In this document: in pieces, positions 61,701-64,000 of the stretch
Layout: each line of letters begins with the position of its first letter
Numbering within the stretch: the stretch's first letter is position 1
NCBI GenBank assembly: GCA_032173965.1
Contig: CM063283.1
Coordinates: 16,658,501 to 16,722,500 of the forward strand
Origin: Sitta carolinensis
Lineage: Eukaryota; Chordata; Aves; Passeriformes; Sittidae
Direction of reading: 5' to 3'
DNA length: 64,000 bases
Made by a program: the position numbers and the translations under genes
Notes under the pieces: generated by a model
The model's input: only the letters and a program-made list of their open reading frames with translations
Databases searched by the model: none
What the model was told of the DNA's origin: nothing

Positions 61701-64000
61701 GAATAAAGAAATCATATTTTCTATTGAGATACTTAAGCGAATCCCCTCCTTGAACTTTACTTTATTACCACCTATGGAGATTATATGGCTTTTATTTTTT
61801 AGTTGGCAAGATATGCTGTCTTAATGACAGACTGCACCAAGACATTCACATTAACTTTGGACTGTCCCTGAGTTATCAAGGCTCTTGCCTAAGAAAAACA
61901 AATACTTTCTAAAAAGGATTTGAAAACTTATTTCAAAACACCATTACAGCACTGTTTTGTGACCAAAGCCACATTCATCTCATTAATTTAATAAATCTCT
62001 AAGTTGACACAATCTTTTCTAGATTACATTTTGTTTGTTGGAACCAATTTTTCTCTAAATTTTATTTTTATTTTAAGAAATACTGACTAAAAGATGGCGG
62101 GTGTTCATATTGCTAACAGCTCCTTGAAAAAGCAGTATCTATGTGTTACTTAAGCATTACTTCCTGCAGTGGAAGAAAATAAAACCTGTAAGAAATAAAT
62201 GTCTGTAGCAGAAGAAACCTGACTCATAGACTTAAAAATCTACACATCAGAATGTACAGGCAGTTCCTTAGTTGATTGTATTGCTCTGACACAGCAAAGT
62301 TCTCTGACAGTCTAGATCTGTATCACTGTACTTGCCTGCAGAAACAAATCTGCAACACATATTGAGTTTCCTAGTCTCAATAGGAAAAAAAAGCTTCCAT
62401 GTTTGTCTGTAAATTAATGTAGGTATTCAAATTGTCAGACACTGGATACTTTAGGAAGCAACTTTCCTGTAGATCAGAACAAGTTTTCTTGTTTCCTTGG
62501 AATTTTTTAATATATTTTTTCAGCTAGCCAGAGGGGTCATTCTTGTCAGCTGGGAAACAAAAGAGTTGCACCTGCTTAAAAATCAAAACCATGAGCTGGA
62601 AGGCTTGGGTGTTGACCCAATATTGTTGATTTTTCTGAAGGCTCTGAAAAGCCCTGTTGTACGCTAGACAACAGGTGTCAAAAACTTTTTCTGCCCCTGT
62701 TAACTGCTACTGAAGTTACAAGACAAATAAAACCCAGCCTCTGCTTTTGACTGAGAAGGAGCTGTCAGCCTCCTGAAGTAGTCTGTGTTATGAGGGTGTA
62801 CCTGGGCAGCCTCAGGGGCAGGTTGCTTGGGGCAGGCAGTGCCATCAGAGAGATGAGCTAGATGTTGCAGTCTGCAGAAAAGCTGTGGTAAAGAAAAACA
62901 CTGCTGGTATCAACAGGCTGCTGAAGACATGATTCAGAGCCTCGCAATCTACTTTTTGTATCTAAATGTTTGGAGTATTTCTGTCGTAAGTTCCACGTGG
63001 AAAACCTTCTGCAGATGCTCTTTTGCTGTTTAGGGTGCATGAGTGGGAATGTCTTTGCATGTTGGCCATATGGTCTAGTGGTCTGAATCTAGTGACCTTC
63101 TTCTCCATACCCTAAAAACTCACAGTGGTGACTGGGATTGAAAAAGACTGGAAAATAAGCATCAAGCTGCTGACTGTTATTCTTCCAGTGCACGCCCATC
63201 TTGTTTAATAGCAGTAGAGTGTTCTTGATCAAGAATAACACATTCTGCCCCTAGATTAAGACAGGAATTATGTTATCTGGAGAAAGAACAATTTACAACA
63301 GCTCAGGTTCATTGGTGTTGTCTGTAGGATGCCAAAAAGAGGGGGATGCAGAGCTAGATATTATTCTGTGCTTGTGGTGGGATCTTGTGTTAGTCCTCTA
63401 ACTCTTTGATTTCAGAGATGTAGCTTCCAATGACGGTAGGAAAAGGCTGGCCAATAGGTCTCCTTTTCTAGTTTTTGGGTTAGGGTTAAGTAGCTCTTGA
63501 TAATAAAAATAAATTGAGAATTTTGAAGAGTTGCCTATCTGAACTACAGGTTATTTCTTTTAAAAATTCCCTAATCAGTTGTTTTCCTAGCTGAGAGAGG
63601 GTGAATTGTCTCCGGTGAATTGTCAGTACAGTGTTTTGTTTCTCACTCCTCTCCCTCAAGAGTGAAATGTTTCTCATTTACTGATTGATTCTTCATTAAG
63701 CTGTTAAAAAAACCCCTCTGAAATAGTGTTTTTAGTTTTTCCTTTTCTCTTTAAGTTCTCTTCTTTTAAATAGGGTCAGCCTTGTTTAAGGATGTGCAAA
63801 CTGTAAAAAAATAACATTTTTCAAGTATATCTGTGTACTAGTGGATAGGATCATCTTAAGGAATCAGTTTTAAAATGATACACACAAAAAATCCATCTGA
63901 GATTTACTGTGTATTCCAGACTGTAAAAATGAGCCTAGAAAAAGCCATTCATCCTTTTAACATGCTGTGTAACTAACAGAGTTGTATTTTATTGGTATTT
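58712..64000. other. Non-coding stretch, nothing recognised
   Basis: No exon, RNA gene or clear repeat family. A patch at about 62690-62850 has an AATAAA (near 62727) followed by GC-richer sequence and could be a remnant of an LTR, but no ends were found. The other open frames are short and unremarkable. Confidence 0.45.

Noticed and set aside
62690..62860. Possible LTR remnant with AATAAA
   Set aside because: No TG...CA ends, target duplication or upstream TATA could be found.
63066..63100. tRNA-like GGTCTAGTGGTC motif
   Set aside because: Only the D-arm-like word is present; no anticodon stem, T-arm or acceptor pairing follows.

Overview
This window reads as nuclear DNA of a bird, probably a songbird. 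It is AT-rich, and I could find no protein-coding gene. The bird call rests on CR1 LINE 3' ends and on several LTR families that I recognise from memory as avian endogenous retrovirus LTRs. No open frame exceeds 188 codons, and the longest ones lie inside LTRs. I see no rRNA, tRNA, CRISPR array or bacterial-type operon. The window is best described as an intergenic or deep intronic stretch shaped by retroelements.

Layout: 1-5.9 kb is unique-looking AT-rich DNA. 5.9-8.7 kb holds the centrepiece, a complete but almost empty endogenous retrovirus on the minus strand. It has two ~1.28 kb LTRs, a 5-bp target duplication, a tRNA-Glu primer site, a polypurine tract and only 205 bp between the LTRs. 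A probable solo LTR follows at 9.5-9.9 kb. 9.9-37.9 kb is mostly unique-looking DNA with two CR1 relics, one possible LTR at 27 kb, simple repeats, a long imperfect hairpin and a small tandem duplication. 37.9-58.7 kb is much richer in retroelements. In order it holds an ERVL-type LTR, a CR1 relic, a 640-bp solo LTR with a perfect 6-bp target duplication, an ERVL-type LTR, a ~700-bp CR1 3' end, another ERVL-type LTR, a second copy of the 47.7-kb LTR family, and a cluster of LTR-like segments. 58.7-64 kb again looks unique.

The most interesting observation is in the empty provirus. Its 5' LTR differs from its 3' LTR by about 43 changes that read G-to-A on the window + strand, and by none that read A-to-G. 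Only about six C-to-T and two T-to-C changes accompany them. Read on the provirus sense strand these are C-to-T changes confined to the 5' LTR. They are heavy in U3 and nearly absent next to the primer site. That is the pattern expected if a cytidine deaminase attacked plus-strand strong-stop DNA while it was displaced during reverse transcription. The counts are by-eye alignments and should be recomputed.
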